40,896 nt of DNA from the NCBI RefSeq assembly GCF_000240225.1, contig NZ_AGUD01000039.1, forward strand, positions 1 to 40,896, given 5' to 3'. Both the position numbers and the translations under genes were made by a program. Every line of letters starts with the position of its first letter. The stretch's first letter is position 1. Below the pieces are notes generated by a model. That model searched no databases and was not told where the DNA came from. It saw nothing but the letters and a program-made list of their open reading frames with translations. This DNA comes from Patulibacter medicamentivorans. GTDB taxonomy: Bacteria > Actinomycetota > Thermoleophilia > Solirubrobacterales > Solirubrobacteraceae. Positions 1 through 8,039 of the stretch are shown here, in pieces.

Positions 1-604
1 CGTCGCCGGCGCCCGGCGCCAGCGGCTCGCGCAGCGGCAGGTTCAGGTGCACCGGCCCCGGTCCGCGACCGTCGCCGGCGGCCGCCTCCAGCATCCGCGC
101 GGCGAGCGCCCTCGCGAACCGGACGCCGCCGCGGTCGGCGGTGTCGAGCGCCAGCTCCTGGCTCCAGCGGACGGCCGTCGCGAAGATCCCCGGCTGCTCG
201 ATCGTCTGACCGGCGCCGACGTCCCGCAGCTCGGCCGGGCGGTCGGCGCTGAGGACGATCAGCGGGATCCGGGCGTGGTGAGCCTCGACGACCGCCGGCA
301 GGTAGTGGGCGACCGCGCTGCCGGACGTGCAGCAGAGCACCACCGGCCGGCCGCTGGCCTTCGCCAGCCCGAGGGCGACGAAGCCGGCGCTGCGCTCGTC
401 GATCACGCTGTGCGCCCGCAGCGCGCCGTGGGCGGTGAGGGCGGCCAGCAGCGGGGCGTTGCGCGACCCGGGCGAGGTGACGACGTCGCGGACGCCGCCG
501 CGGACCAGCTCGTCGACGAGCACGGCCAGCAGCACCCGGCTGCCGCGCCCGTCGCGGGCGGGCTCCGGAGGCGCGGAGGGACGGTCGTCGGGCGCGGCGG
601 TCAC
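1..604 (-). CDS. menD: MenD, SEPHCHC synthase (N-terminal part, cut by window edge)
   Basis: This thiamine-diphosphate enzyme joins isochorismate to 2-oxoglutarate-derived succinic semialdehyde in menaquinone synthesis, in the cytoplasm. About 201 codons are visible, running off the left edge. The frame carries the family's N-terminal signatures: SPGSRNAPL at residues 44-52, DERSAGFVALGLAK with the ThDP-activating glutamate at 70, TSGSA at 93-97, DRPAELRDVGAGQTIEQ at 121-137 and HLNLPLREPL near 187-195. The start is taken as GTG at 604, which gives about 20 extra residues before the conserved core; an internal GTG (codon 24) is possible. It is divergent from menH with 56 bases between, and the other men genes follow. 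The family assignment is very secure; only the start is uncertain. Confidence 0.95.
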   Translation of the reverse strand, partial: MTAAPDDRPSAPPEPARDGRGSRVLLAVLVDELVRGGVRDVVTSPGSRNAPLLAALTAHGALRAHSVIDERSAGFVALGLAKASGRPVVLCCTSGSAVAHYLPAVVEAHHARIPLIVLSADRPAELRDVGAGQTIEQPGIFATAVRWSQELALDTADRGGVRFARALAARMLEAAAGDGRGPGPVHLNLPLREPLAPGAGD

Positions 605-614
605 GGTTCGAGGG

Positions 615-648
615 TGCCAGAGAGCGCGCGCGAGCGTCGGCTCTGGCA
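615..648. promoter_or_regulatory. Inverted repeat between divergent menD and menH
   Basis: The 56-base gap between the divergent menD and menH starts contains a perfect 8-bp inverted repeat, TGCCAGAG at 615-622 and CTCTGGCA at 641-648, with an 18-base spacer of alternating GC. Its position suggests an operator or divergent-promoter element. No convincing TAnnnT box is visible beside either start. The role is inferred from position and symmetry only. Confidence 0.35.
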
Positions 649-660
649 GCCTTCTGCTCG

Positions 661-1407
661 ATGTCGCCCACGACGATCCTCGCGCTGCACGGGTTCGGCG
701 GCTCATCGCGCTCCTGGGACACGGTCGCCGCGCGGCTCGATCCGCGGCGCTTCCGGCTGTGCGCGGTCGACCTCCGCGGGCACGGCAGCCGCAGCGACCA
801 TCGGCCGATCGAGCTCGAGGACGTGCTCGACGACCTGCGCTCGGATCTCGACGCGCTGGACGCCGCCGAGCCGGTGATCCTGGCCGGCTACTCGCTCGGC
901 GGCCGGATGGCCCTGCACCTGGCGCTGGAGGAGCAGCGGCGGATCGCCCACCTGGTGCTGATCTCGTCGACGCCGGGCACCCCGGGCGAGCACGAGCGCG
1001 CGTCGCGTCGGATGTCCGACGAGCTGCAGGCGGCGTGGCTGCTGGAGAACGGCAGCCAGGCGTTCGCCGACCGCTGGGGCCGGATGCCGCTGTGGGAGGG
1101 CGACCCGCCCGCGGTCCGCGAGGCCCAGCGGGCGGAGATCGCGGCCGCCGACCCCGAGGGGCTGGCGGCGGTCCTACGCGGTCTGGGGCCGGGCGCGGTA
1201 CCCGCGGTGTGGCATCGACTTGCGACGCTTGCGGTTCCGCTGACGGTCGTCGCCGGGGCCCGCGACCGCCGCTACTGCGACATCGCCCGTCGCGTCGTCG
1301 AGCTTGCGGCGAAGCCGGCGGGCGAGGTCGTTGTTCCCGGCGCTGGCCATGGCCTGCTGCGCGAGTCGCCGGCGGCGGTGGCTGAGGCGCTGGGCGCGCT
1401 GGGCTGA
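661..1407 (+). CDS. menH: MenH-like alpha/beta hydrolase (SHCHC synthase)
   Basis: This is an alpha/beta-hydrolase of 248 residues, the usual MenH length (about 250). MenH eliminates pyruvate from SEPHCHC to give SHCHC, the step after MenD. The nucleophile elbow GYSLGG lies at 76-81 (Ser78), with the likely acid Asp202 in GARDRRY and His230 in GAGHGLL completing the triad. The oxyanion motif HGFGGSSRSW is at 10-19. It is divergent from menD and close to menC, menA, menB and menE, which supports MenH over a generic hydrolase; the fold alone would not prove the substrate. The ATG at 661 has no clear Shine-Dalgarno. An antisense reading frame overlaps its last 234 bases (see findings). Confidence 0.85.
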   Translation: MSPTTILALHGFGGSSRSWDTVAARLDPRRFRLCAVDLRGHGSRSDHRPIELEDVLDDLRSDLDALDAAEPVILAGYSLGGRMALHLALEEQRRIAHLVLISSTPGTPGEHERASRRMSDELQAAWLLENGSQAFADRWGRMPLWEGDPPAVREAQRAEIAAADPEGLAAVLRGLGPGAVPAVWHRLATLAVPLTVVAGARDRRYCDIARRVVELAAKPAGEVVVPGAGHGLLRESPAAVAEALGALG

Positions 1408-1418
1408 CGTCTCGGTGC

Positions 1419-1769
1419 TCATCGTCCGCTGCTCCTGGGGATGGAGTGGTGGGGGATCCCCAGGAGGACGTCGGCGGTCGCCGTGTCGACGATGCCGTCC
1501 GCGCGCAGGCCGCGATCGGCCTGCCAGCGGGCGACGGCGGCGCCGGTCCGCGGGTCGTAGCGGCCCGAGACGTCGGCGTCGGACAGGTATCCCTCGTGCA
1601 CCAGCCGCTGCTGGACCCGGCTGGCCTGGGCGGCGGGGACCGCCGCCATGCCCAGGCCGGTGCTCGACAGGGCCACGACCGAGGCCACGGCGATCGGCCG
1701 GGCCGCGGCGCGGACGCGCTGAGCGGGTCGGGTGAGGCGTCTGGCGGGGTGCTCGGAGGACTGGGACAT
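1419..1769 (-). CDS. Small exported peptidoglycan-binding-domain protein
   Basis: This is a 116-residue protein. A basic N-terminus (residues 1-25), a hydrophobic stretch (26-44) and an AQA-S junction near 47-50 look like a Sec signal peptide. The rest (about 51-104) is one peptidoglycan-binding type 1 repeat, RVQQRLVHEGYL...GRYDPRTGAAVARWQADRGL..DGIVDTAT, as in cell-wall hydrolases and spore proteins. There is no catalytic domain, so it is probably a wall-anchored or wall-sensing accessory protein. The start is taken at the second in-frame Met (1769) because AGGAG lies nine bases upstream; an ATG at 1835 would add 22 residues. Its stop TGA overlaps the ATG of a downstream antisense frame. 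It is convergent with menH with 11 bases between. Confidence 0.75.
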   Translation of the reverse strand: MSQSSEHPARRLTRPAQRVRAAARPIAVASVVALSSTGLGMAAVPAAQASRVQQRLVHEGYLSDADVSGRYDPRTGAAVARWQADRGLRADGIVDTATADVLLGIPHHSIPRSSGR

Positions 1770-1925
1770 TCGCGATGACTCCTGGGGGAGGGGAATCGAT
1801 CGAGAACCATCCTGTCGCGGCCACCTCAAGGCCACCTATGCGCGAGGACTGGAGTTCGTGAAACCTGCGCCGGGACGACGCAGATCGACCGCGTCGTCGC
1901 CGCTCCCGGCGGGGCTTCCCCCGGC

Positions 1926-2816
1926 TCAGGCCAGGCCGCGGGCGGCGCGGCCCTGGTCGCGCAGGCGCAGCGCGATCTCCATGTCGGCCGCGGTCGGCTC
2001 CTTGCCCTCGGTCCCCGGGCCCTCGAAGATCACCGGCAGGCCGCCGAAGCGCGGCTCGCTGAGGACCGCCGCGATCCCCTCCTCGCCGATCTCGCCCTCG
2101 CCGAGCGGCGCGTGGCGGTCGCGGTTGGAGCCGAGCGGGGTCTGCGAGTCGTTGACGTGGATGCAGCGCAGCCGGTCGAGCCCGAACGACGCGTCGGCCT
2201 CGGCGAGCACGGCGTCGAGCGCGCTGGCGGTCCGGACGTCGTAGCCCGAGGCCAGCAGGTGGCAGGAGTCCAGGCAGAGCCCGATCCGCTCGTGGCCGCC
2301 GGAGACCTCCAGCAGCCGGTGCAGCTCGTCGAACGAGCGGCCGAGCGTGCCGCCGGTGCCGGCGGTGTCCTCGAGCAGCAGCGGGCAGTGGTCGGACTCG
2401 GCCAGGGCCTCCTTGAAGACCTCGCCGCAGTTCTCGATCCCGATCGCCGGATCGCCGTCCTTCGCCGACCCGGGGTGGAGGACCACGCCGTCGGCGCCGA
2501 TCGCGTCGCCGACCCGCAGCGAGTGGGTGATCGCGGCCAGCGACTTCTCGCGCAGCTCCGGGTCCGGGGTCGCGGCGTTGGCCAGGTAGAGCGCGTGGAT
2601 CACGACGCTCTGGATCGGCGACGCCGCGAGCGCCTCGCGGAACTCGGCGATCGACTCCTCGGAGTGGTTGGTCGGCGCCCAGCGGCGCGGCGACTGGCTG
2701 AAGATCTGGATCGACTCGCAGCCGAGGGCGACGCCGCGCTCGATCGCCTTCGGCAGTCCGCCGGCGGGCGAGACGTGGAGGCCGAGCAGGGGGAGGTCGC
2801 TGGAGCGGTCGGGCAT
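1926..2816 (-). CDS. nfo: Endonuclease IV (AP endonuclease)
   Basis: This is a zinc-dependent apurinic/apyrimidinic endonuclease of base-excision repair, 296 residues against about 285 in E. coli. All nine metal ligands can be placed: His74 (IHALYLAN), His114 (LHPGS), Glu149 (LLEDTAG), Asp183 and His186 (CLDSCHLLASGYD), His220 (HVNDSQ), Asp233 and His235 (DRHAPLGEGEIG) and Glu265 (FEGPG). GLHVSPAGG near residue 12 is the family's first strand. It sits inside the menaquinone cluster on the same strand as menC but has no pathway link. A TATCGT box ends 10 bases before the ATG, so transcription probably starts at or very near the start codon; no Shine-Dalgarno is visible. Confidence 0.97.
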   Translation of the reverse strand: MPDRSSDLPLLGLHVSPAGGLPKAIERGVALGCESIQIFSQSPRRWAPTNHSEESIAEFREALAASPIQSVVIHALYLANAATPDPELREKSLAAITHSLRVGDAIGADGVVLHPGSAKDGDPAIGIENCGEVFKEALAESDHCPLLLEDTAGTGGTLGRSFDELHRLLEVSGGHERIGLCLDSCHLLASGYDVRTASALDAVLAEADASFGLDRLRCIHVNDSQTPLGSNRDRHAPLGEGEIGEEGIAAVLSEPRFGGLPVIFEGPGTEGKEPTAADMEIALRLRDQGRAARGLA

Positions 2817-2826
2817 GGCCGGCGCG

Positions 2827-2832
2827 ACGATA
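2827..2832 (-). promoter_or_regulatory. Candidate -10 box of nfo (TATCGT)
   Basis: TATCGT on the minus strand lies 10 bases upstream of the nfo ATG at 2816. It belongs to the recurrent TAnnnT-before-start pattern seen through this window and would give a leaderless or few-base leader. No clear -35 is visible. Confidence 0.4.
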
Positions 2833-2874
2833 GCGGCGCCCGCGGGCCGGACGTCGGGCCGGCTCGCCGCGGCC

Positions 2875-3930
2875 TCAGACCAGCCCGGCGCCGCGCGGCA
2901 CGCTGATCGTGCCGTCCTTGGCGATCAGGCGCGTGGCGAGGTCGCCGAGGCTGACGTCGCCGATCCCGACCGCGTCGAGGGCGGCGGGCTCGAAGAGCGT
3001 CAGGGTCGCCAGGCCGGACGCGTCGCGGAGCTTCAGCGCGGCGGCGGCGTGGACGGCGGCGGCGACGCCGAGCGGCCCGTCCCAGGTCGACGCCAGCAGC
3101 ACGTCGGCGCGGGTCGAGCGGGCGAGCGCGGCGCGCGCCAGCAGGCCGCCGATCCCGCCGCTGCGGCCGATCTTGAGGACGACGACGTCGGCGGCGCCGG
3201 AGGCGATCGCACCCGGCTCGTCGGCGGTCTCGTCCATCGCCACCCGCACCGGCAGCCGATCGCGGATCAGGCGCAGGTCGGTGATCCCGTGGACGGGCTC
3301 CTCGACCAGCTCGACGCCGTAGGGCGAGAGCGCGGCGATCGCGGTCAGCGCCTCGCCGGTCGACCAGGCGCCGTTGGCGTCGAGCCGCAGCGCGACGTCG
3401 GGGCCGATCGCCTCGCGGACGGCGCGCACGCGCTCCTCGTCGTCGTCGAGCCCGACCTTGACCTTGACGGTCTCGAAGCCGGCGTCGGCGGCCTCGCGGG
3501 CGCTCTCGGCCGCGTCGGCCGGGTCCTGGGCGCCGATCGTGGCGTTGACCGGGACCCAGTTCGCGGGCTCCTCGGTCAGCATCGAGGCGACCGAGCGCTG
3601 CTCGCGACGCGACGCGCGGTCCCAGAGGGCCAGGTCGACGGCGGCCAGCGCGTGCGGCAGGTCGGTGACGGTGCGGCACCGCTCCAGCGCGGTCGCGCCG
3701 CTGCCGTTGGTGACGCCGCGCAGCGTCCGGCGGCAGGACTCGAGGGCCTCGCGGCAGCGCTCCAGCGAGACGCCGTCGTAGGGCTCCAGCGGTGCGGCTT
3801 CGCCGTAGCCGACCATCCCGTCGTCGTCCTCGAGCTCGACCAGGAGCATCCGACGCTCCGCGATCTCTCCCCACGCGGCACGCACCGGCTGGGAGAGCCG
3901 GATCGCCACTTCCTGGATGCGCAGATCCAC
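2875..3930 (-). CDS. menC: o-Succinylbenzoate synthase (enolase superfamily)
   Basis: This enzyme dehydrates SHCHC to o-succinylbenzoate. At 351 residues it has the enolase-superfamily capping and barrel layout: GYGEAAPLEPYDG at 41-53 in the 20s/50s loop region, KVKVG at 156-160 with catalytic lysines, metal ligands Asp184 (LRLDANGAW), Glu210 (LVEEPV) and Asp233 (AMDETAD), and the second catalytic lysine Lys253 (VLKIGRSGG). Motifs alone do not separate OSBS from N-acylamino-acid racemase or dipeptide epimerase, but placement next to menA, menB and menE makes MenC by far the best call. The start is GTG at 3930, preceded by TACGCT seven bases upstream, which suggests a leaderless transcript of its own. 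Confidence 0.92.
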   Translation of the reverse strand: MDLRIQEVAIRLSQPVRAAWGEIAERRMLLVELEDDDGMVGYGEAAPLEPYDGVSLERCREALESCRRTLRGVTNGSGATALERCRTVTDLPHALAAVDLALWDRASRREQRSVASMLTEEPANWVPVNATIGAQDPADAAESAREAADAGFETVKVKVGLDDDEERVRAVREAIGPDVALRLDANGAWSTGEALTAIAALSPYGVELVEEPVHGITDLRLIRDRLPVRVAMDETADEPGAIASGAADVVVLKIGRSGGIGGLLARAALARSTRADVLLASTWDGPLGVAAAVHAAAALKLRDASGLATLTLFEPAALDAVGIGDVSLGDLATRLIAKDGTISVPRGAGLV

Positions 3931-3937
3931 GGACGGG

Positions 3938-3943
3938 AGCGTA
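3938..3943 (-). promoter_or_regulatory. Candidate -10 box of menC (TACGCT)
   Basis: TACGCT on the minus strand is separated from the menC GTG by seven bases (cccgtcc), the spacing expected if transcription starts on the start codon. There is no Shine-Dalgarno in between, so initiation would be leaderless. Confidence 0.5.
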
Positions 3944-4019
3944 CGCGCCGACGCCGGAGCCGGTCGCCAGGCCCACCTGATCGGCGCCGGTCACCGTGAT
4001 CGGCGACCGTCGGCGGCGG

Positions 4020-4952
4020 TCAGGAGACGAGGATGCCGGCCGACAGCAGCACGCAGAAGACCAGCTCCAGCTGGCCAGTGCCGGCGAGCGCCGCGTTCAG
4101 CGTCGGCCCGTCGACGTGGCCGCGCACCTGCTGGACGAGCCGCACCGCCAGCGGGGCCGAGAGCAGCACCAGCAGCAGCGCGGGGGAGAGCTCCTCGTCG
4201 ATCGCGCCGACCAGGGCGGCGAGCACGTAGGCGCCGCCGAGCATCGCCGCGTAGAGCTGTCGCGTCCGCTCGCGGCCGAGCCGCACCGCCAGCGTCCGCT
4301 TGCCGGCGCGGCGGTCGGTGTCGATGTCGCGGACGTTGTTGACGACCAGCACGGCGGCGGCCATCAGGCCGACCGGGACCGACAGCGCCAGGGCGGTGCC
4401 GTCGAACCGCTCGGCCAGCGCGTAGTGCGTTCCGGTGACGGCGACGAGGCCGAAGAAGAGGAAGACGAACAGCTCGCCGAGGCCCTCGTAGCCGTAGGGC
4501 CGGGGGCCACCGGTGTAGAGCACGCCGGCGACGATCGAGGCCGCCCCGATCGCGAGGATCACCCACCCGACGGTGATGATCAGGTAGAGCCCGCAGAGGA
4601 CCGCGATCCCGAAGCTGACCCAGGTCGCGATCAGCACCTGCTGCGGCGGCACCAGGTCGCCGGCGGTGACCCGCAGCGGGCCGAGCCGATCCTCGGTGTC
4701 GGCGCCGCGACGGGCGTCGGAGTAGTCGTTGGAGAGGTTCGCTCCGACCTGGATGAAGAGCGCGCCGAGCAGCGCGGCCAGGAAGCCGCCGAGTCGGAAG
4801 GCGTCCTGGTGGATCGCCAGCGCGGTGCCGACCAGGACCGGCGCCAGGCCCACCGGCAGCGTCTTGGGACGCGCCGCCAGGATCCAGATCCGGACCGGGC
4901 TCGGTCGGGGGGCGGTGCCGGAGTCGGCGACGTGGTCGGCGTGGGTGCTCAT
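4020..4952 (-). CDS. menA: 1,4-Dihydroxy-2-naphthoate polyprenyltransferase
   Basis: MenA is an integral membrane UbiA-family enzyme that attaches the polyprenyl side chain to dihydroxynaphthoate. It has 310 residues and about eight or nine hydrophobic segments. The two Mg/diphosphate-binding motifs are clear: NLSNDYSDARRGAD with Asn75, Asp76 and Asp79, and NNVRDIDTDRRAGKRTLAVRLG with Asp209 and Asp213. RPKTLPVGLAPVLVGTA near 28-44 is the usual MenA first helix. Its ATG lies four bases after the menB stop on the same strand, so menB and menA form a tight two-gene operon. No strong Shine-Dalgarno is seen, which is consistent with translational coupling to menB. Confidence 0.96.
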   Translation of the reverse strand: MSTHADHVADSGTAPRPSPVRIWILAARPKTLPVGLAPVLVGTALAIHQDAFRLGGFLAALLGALFIQVGANLSNDYSDARRGADTEDRLGPLRVTAGDLVPPQQVLIATWVSFGIAVLCGLYLIITVGWVILAIGAASIVAGVLYTGGPRPYGYEGLGELFVFLFFGLVAVTGTHYALAERFDGTALALSVPVGLMAAAVLVVNNVRDIDTDRRAGKRTLAVRLGRERTRQLYAAMLGGAYVLAALVGAIDEELSPALLLVLLSAPLAVRLVQQVRGHVDGPTLNAALAGTGQLELVFCVLLSAGILVS

Positions 4953-4956
4953 CGGA

Positions 4957-5853
4957 TCAGGCGCGCTTGGGGAAGCGGGAGAAGTCCGGATGACGCTTCT
5001 GCTTGTAGGCGTCGCGTCCTTCCTGGGCCTCCTCGCTGCCGTAGAAGAGCAGGTTGGTGTCGTGGGCCAGCTGCTGCAGGCCGGCGTAGCCGTCCTCGGC
5101 GGCGTGGAAGCTGGCCTTCAGCAGCCGCAGCGCGAACGGCGAGTTGGCCAGCATCTCCTCGCACCAGCGGACGGTCTCGGCCTCGAGCTCGTCGAGCGGC
5201 ACGACGGTGTTGACCAGGCCCATCGCCAGCGCCTCCTGGGCCGAGTACTGGCGGCAGAGGAACCAGATCTCCTTCGCCTTCTTCGGGCCGACGAGGTCGC
5301 TCAGGACGCTGGCGCCGAAGCCGCCGTCGAACGAGCCGACCTTGGGACCGGTCTGGCCGAAGCGGGCGTTGTCGGCGGCGATCGTCAGGTCGCAGCAGAG
5401 GTGCAGCACGTGGCCGCCGCCGATCGCGTAGCCGGCGACCATCGCCACGATCGGCTTCGGCAGCCGGCGCATCTGGATCTGCAGGTCGGTGACGTGGAAG
5501 CGCCCGACCGAGGCCCCGGAGGGCTGGCGGTCGGGGTTGTCGGGATCGGTCAGGTAGCCGGAGTCGCCCCGGACCTGCTGGTCGCCGCCGGAGCAGAAGG
5601 CCAGCGGGCCCTCGCCGGTCAGGAGGATCACGCCGACCGCGGTGTCCTCGCGGGCGCGCTCGAGCGCGTGCGAGACCTCGATCAGCGTCTGCGGGCGGAA
5701 GGCGTTGCGGACCTCGGGGCGGTCGATCGTGATCTTGGCGATCGACCCGGCGCTCGGGCCGGCGCCCGGCTCCAGCTCCGGACCGTGGTTCGACGAGACC
5801 TCGTAGCGGATGTCGCTGTAGTCGCCTTCGGGCGTCCAGATGACGTCGGACAC
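4957..5853 (-). CDS. menB: 1,4-Dihydroxy-2-naphthoyl-CoA synthase, type I
   Basis: This crotonase-fold enzyme closes the second ring of the naphthoquinone (o-succinylbenzoyl-CoA to DHNA-CoA). From the GTG at 5853 it is 298 residues; AAGGAG lies just upstream, whereas the upstream GTG at 5898 has no such site. The family core is present: RPEVRNAF at 45-52, [14 protein letters not shown] at 87-100, [11 protein letters not shown] at 141-151, VGSFDGG with Ser174, and a C-terminal [17 protein letters not shown]. The residue at 169 in [11 protein letters not shown] is glycine, the feature of bicarbonate-dependent type I MenB as in E. coli. The mycobacterial enzyme instead has aspartate there. A TAGCGT box about 70 bases upstream may be its promoter. 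Confidence 0.97.
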   Translation of the reverse strand: MSDVIWTPEGDYSDIRYEVSSNHGPELEPGAGPSAGSIAKITIDRPEVRNAFRPQTLIEVSHALERAREDTAVGVILLTGEGPLAFCSGGDQQVRGDSGYLTDPDNPDRQPSGASVGRFHVTDLQIQMRRLPKPIVAMVAGYAIGGGHVLHLCCDLTIAADNARFGQTGPKVGSFDGGFGASVLSDLVGPKKAKEIWFLCRQYSAQEALAMGLVNTVVPLDELEAETVRWCEEMLANSPFALRLLKASFHAAEDGYAGLQQLAHDTNLLFYGSEEAQEGRDAYKQKRHPDFSRFPKRA

Positions 5854-5939
5854 GGGTCTCCTTCGCGGGTCGATGGTGCCGGGCCGGGGCGCGCGCACGC
5901 GCGGCCGCGGAGCGACGGACCGGCTGAACGCTAGTGCGA

Positions 5940-6044
5940 CCGGCGCCCGGGCGCCGGCCGGGCCGGCGGTGGCGGTCGGCGCGGGGCCTGCTCTGGCGGC
6001 GTTCGGATGACCCGAACGCGCGCAGAGCGCCGCCGGGGCAGGCC
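5940..6044. repeat. Palindrome plus three-tier nested inverted repeat between menB and menE
   Basis: The 224-base gap between divergent menB and menE holds two symmetric elements. One is a perfect 18-bp palindrome, CCGGCGCCCGGGCGCCGG, at 5940-5957. The other is a nested hairpin with three perfect stems: GGCCTGC (5985-5991) with GCAGGCC (6038-6044), GGCGGC (5995-6000) with GCCGCC (6029-6034), and GTTCGG (6001-6006) with CCGAAC (6012-6017). An 11-base asymmetric arm lies on the right. It could act as a bidirectional insulator, cruciform or operator. No function is established. Confidence 0.6.
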
Positions 6045-6063
6045 GCCGCCCGGCGCCAGCGGC

Positions 6064-6069
6064 TAGCGT
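6064..6069 (+). promoter_or_regulatory. Candidate -10 box of menE (TAGCGT)
   Basis: TAGCGT ends eight bases before the menE GTG at 6078. The spacing fits transcription starting on the start codon, in line with other genes of this window. Confidence 0.45.
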
Positions 6070-6077
6070 CCGACGGC

Positions 6078-7388
6078 GTGCAGGTGCCGTCCTGGATCGT
6101 GCGCGCCGCCGCGCGCCGCCCCCACCACGAGGCGCTGGTCGGCGTCTCCTACCGCCAGCTGCTCGCCGCCGTCGACGACACCGCGGGGCGGCTCTGGCGG
6201 CTGGGCGCCCGTCCCGGCGAGCGCGTCGTGCTGGCGCTGCCGCCGGGCGAGCGGTTCGTGGTCGTCCTCCACGCGCTGCTGCGGATCGGCGCGATCGCCG
6301 TCCCGCTCGACCCGGCGCTGCCGGCGGCCGAGCGCGAGCGCCGCGGCGCGACGGCGATCCTGGCCGTCGACGCGACGACCGACCTGGCGACGACCGTCCC
6401 GGACCCCGCGGTGCGACGGCTCGACCACCACGACCTCGACGCGACGGCGATCGTCGTCCACACCAGCGGCACGAGCGGGGCCGCCAAGCCGATCCCGCTG
6501 ACCTACGGCAACTGGCTGTGGAGCGCGCTCGGATCGGCCACGGCGCTCGGCTGCCCGCCGCAGGAGCGATGGCTCTGCGCGCTGCCGCTCAACCACGTCG
6601 GGGGGCTCAGCGTGCTCATGCGGAGCGCGATCGCGGCGACGACCGCGGTCGTCCACGAGCGCTGGGATGGCGAGCGGGTCCTCGACGCGCTCCACGGCCG
6701 GGACGCCGCGGCGGGCCCGATCACCGTCGTCTCGCTGGTCCCGACGACCCTTCGGCGGCTGCTCGACGCCGGCCTCCGCGGCGGACCGGACGGCGCCGCA
6801 TCGCTGCGCTGGGTGCTGCTCGGCGGGGCCGCGATCCCCGCCGGCCTGCTGGAGGACGCGGCTCGGGCGGGCGTCCCCGTCGCGCCGACCTACGGGATGT
6901 CCGAGGCCTGCAGCCAGATCGCCACGCTCGGTTCGCCGCTCTTCTGCACGACCGTCGCGACCGCGCCCGACGGCGAGCTGCTGGTCCGGGGCCCGACGGT
7001 CTCCGCGGCGGCGGTCGGCGACGACGGCTGGTTGCGCACCGGAGACCTGGGGGCGATCGACGAGCGCGGCCACCTGCGGGTCACCGGCCGCAAGGCCGAC
7101 ACGATCATCAGCGGTGGCGAGAACGTGCTGCCGCTCGAGGTCGAGCGGGTGATCGAGGCCGACCCGGCGGTCGCCGAGGCGGCGGTCTTCGGCCGTCCCG
7201 ACCGCGAGTGGGGGGAGCGGGTCTGCGCGAAGCTGGTGGCGGCGCCGGGGACGACCCTCGACGTCGACGCGCTGCGCGAGCGGCTGGCCGCCCAGCTGGC
7301 CCGCCACCAGCGCCCGCGCGAGATCGAGATCGTCGACGCGCTGCCGCGGACCACCTCCGGCAAGCTGCTGCGACGGGCGCTGGGCTGA
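6078..7388 (+). CDS. menE: o-Succinylbenzoate-CoA ligase
   Basis: This is an ANL-superfamily adenylate-forming ligase that activates o-succinylbenzoate with ATP and CoA before MenB. It has 436 residues, short like other MenE proteins. Motifs, numbered from the GTG at 6078: P-loop [10 protein letters not shown] at 128-137, LPLNHVGG near 170, YGMSE at 272-276, TGD at 321-323, hinge [20 protein letters not shown] from 337, and [10 protein letters not shown] with the catalytic Lys429. The frame stays open upstream to 5934, but those 48 codons are arginine/alanine-rich and overlap the hairpin element. The GTG followed by [11 protein letters not shown], with its TAGCGT box, is the natural start. 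It completes the menB-menA-menC-menE set. Confidence 0.93.
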   Translation: MQVPSWIVRAAARRPHHEALVGVSYRQLLAAVDDTAGRLWRLGARPGERVVLALPPGERFVVVLHALLRIGAIAVPLDPALPAAERERRGATAILAVDATTDLATTVPDPAVRRLDHHDLDATAIVVHTSGTSGAAKPIPLTYGNWLWSALGSATALGCPPQERWLCALPLNHVGGLSVLMRSAIAATTAVVHERWDGERVLDALHGRDAAAGPITVVSLVPTTLRRLLDAGLRGGPDGAASLRWVLLGGAAIPAGLLEDAARAGVPVAPTYGMSEACSQIATLGSPLFCTTVATAPDGELLVRGPTVSAAAVGDDGWLRTGDLGAIDERGHLRVTGRKADTIISGGENVLPLEVERVIEADPAVAEAAVFGRPDREWGERVCAKLVAAPGTTLDVDALRERLAAQLARHQRPREIEIVDALPRTTSGKLLRRALG

Positions 7389-7390
7389 CG

Positions 7391-7396
7391 TAGGCT
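7391..7396 (+). promoter_or_regulatory. Candidate -10 box before the DUF1707 gene (TAGGCT)
   Basis: TAGGCT lies immediately after the menE stop and ends nine bases before the ATG at 7406, with no Shine-Dalgarno between. It suggests a separate, leaderless transcript for the DUF1707 protein. Confidence 0.45.
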
Positions 7397-7405
7397 TGGG
7401 CCGCG

Positions 7406-7987
7406 ATGGTGGACGGCGACGAGCAGCCCGGACCCGGGCCCCGGGAGCAGGCCGCCCCGCCGGCCCTCCGCGCCTCCGACGCCGATCGCGAGCGGGTGAT
7501 CGAGGCCCTGCGCCGTCACACGGCCGCCGGCCGGCTCGATCACGAGGAGCTGGAGGAGCGGCTGACCGGCACGCTCGAGGCGAAGACGGTCGACGAGCTC
7601 GCCGCCTTGACCGCCGATCTGCCGGCCCTGACGGAGCAGGATCCGCACCCGAAGCGCCCGGACGAGGCGGTCCGGCGCGAGCTGAAGGCCCAGTTGGCGC
7701 AGAAGGCCGGCGGCGCCGCGGCGATCAGCCTGCTGTGCGTCGTGATCTGGCTGGCGAGCGGCGCGTCGGGCCACTTCTGGCCGATCTGGGTGATCATCGG
7801 CACCGGGGCCGGCGTGGTCGGCACCTCGTGGCGCGGCCTGGGACCCGGTGGCGATCCGCAGAGCGAGCTGGAGCGGCTGCGCGAGGAACGGCGCCGCGGG
7901 CGTCACGGCCACGGCCGCCGTCGGCACGACCGGCACGCGCTGCCACCGGCGGCGCGGCCGCCGCACGACCGCCGTCGCCGCCGCTGA
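7406..7987 (+). CDS. DUF1707 membrane protein
   Basis: This is a 193-residue protein in three parts. Residues 21-73 form a DUF1707 domain (LRASDADRERVIEALRRHTAAGRL, then the acidic EELEERL and the DELAALTADLP ending). This short helical domain is typical of actinobacterial membrane proteins with stress or wall roles. Two membrane segments follow, about 103-119 and 124-142, joined by a short loop. The tail (150-193) is rich in Arg and His. The function is unknown; many DUF1707 proteins have this 2TM form. It starts 17 bases after the menE stop but has its own TAnnnT box. Confidence 0.85.
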   Translation: MVDGDEQPGPGPREQAAPPALRASDADRERVIEALRRHTAAGRLDHEELEERLTGTLEAKTVDELAALTADLPALTEQDPHPKRPDEAVRRELKAQLAQKAGGAAAISLLCVVIWLASGASGHFWPIWVIIGTGAGVVGTSWRGLGPGGDPQSELERLREERRRGRHGHGRRRHDRHALPPAARPPHDRRRRR

Positions 7988-8039
7988 TCGGTCGCCCTGG
8001 GGAGCAGCCGACCGGCGCGCCGCGTGCGACGATGAGCGG

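Noticed and set aside
5854-5898. Longer MenB start at GTG 5898
   Set aside because: It adds 15 Arg/Pro-rich residues without a ribosome-binding site, whereas AAGGAG precedes the GTG at 5853.
5934-6077. Longer MenE start upstream of GTG 6078
   Set aside because: The added 48 codons cover the palindromic element and read as Arg/Ala-rich noise; the family begins at the [11 protein letters not shown] segment.
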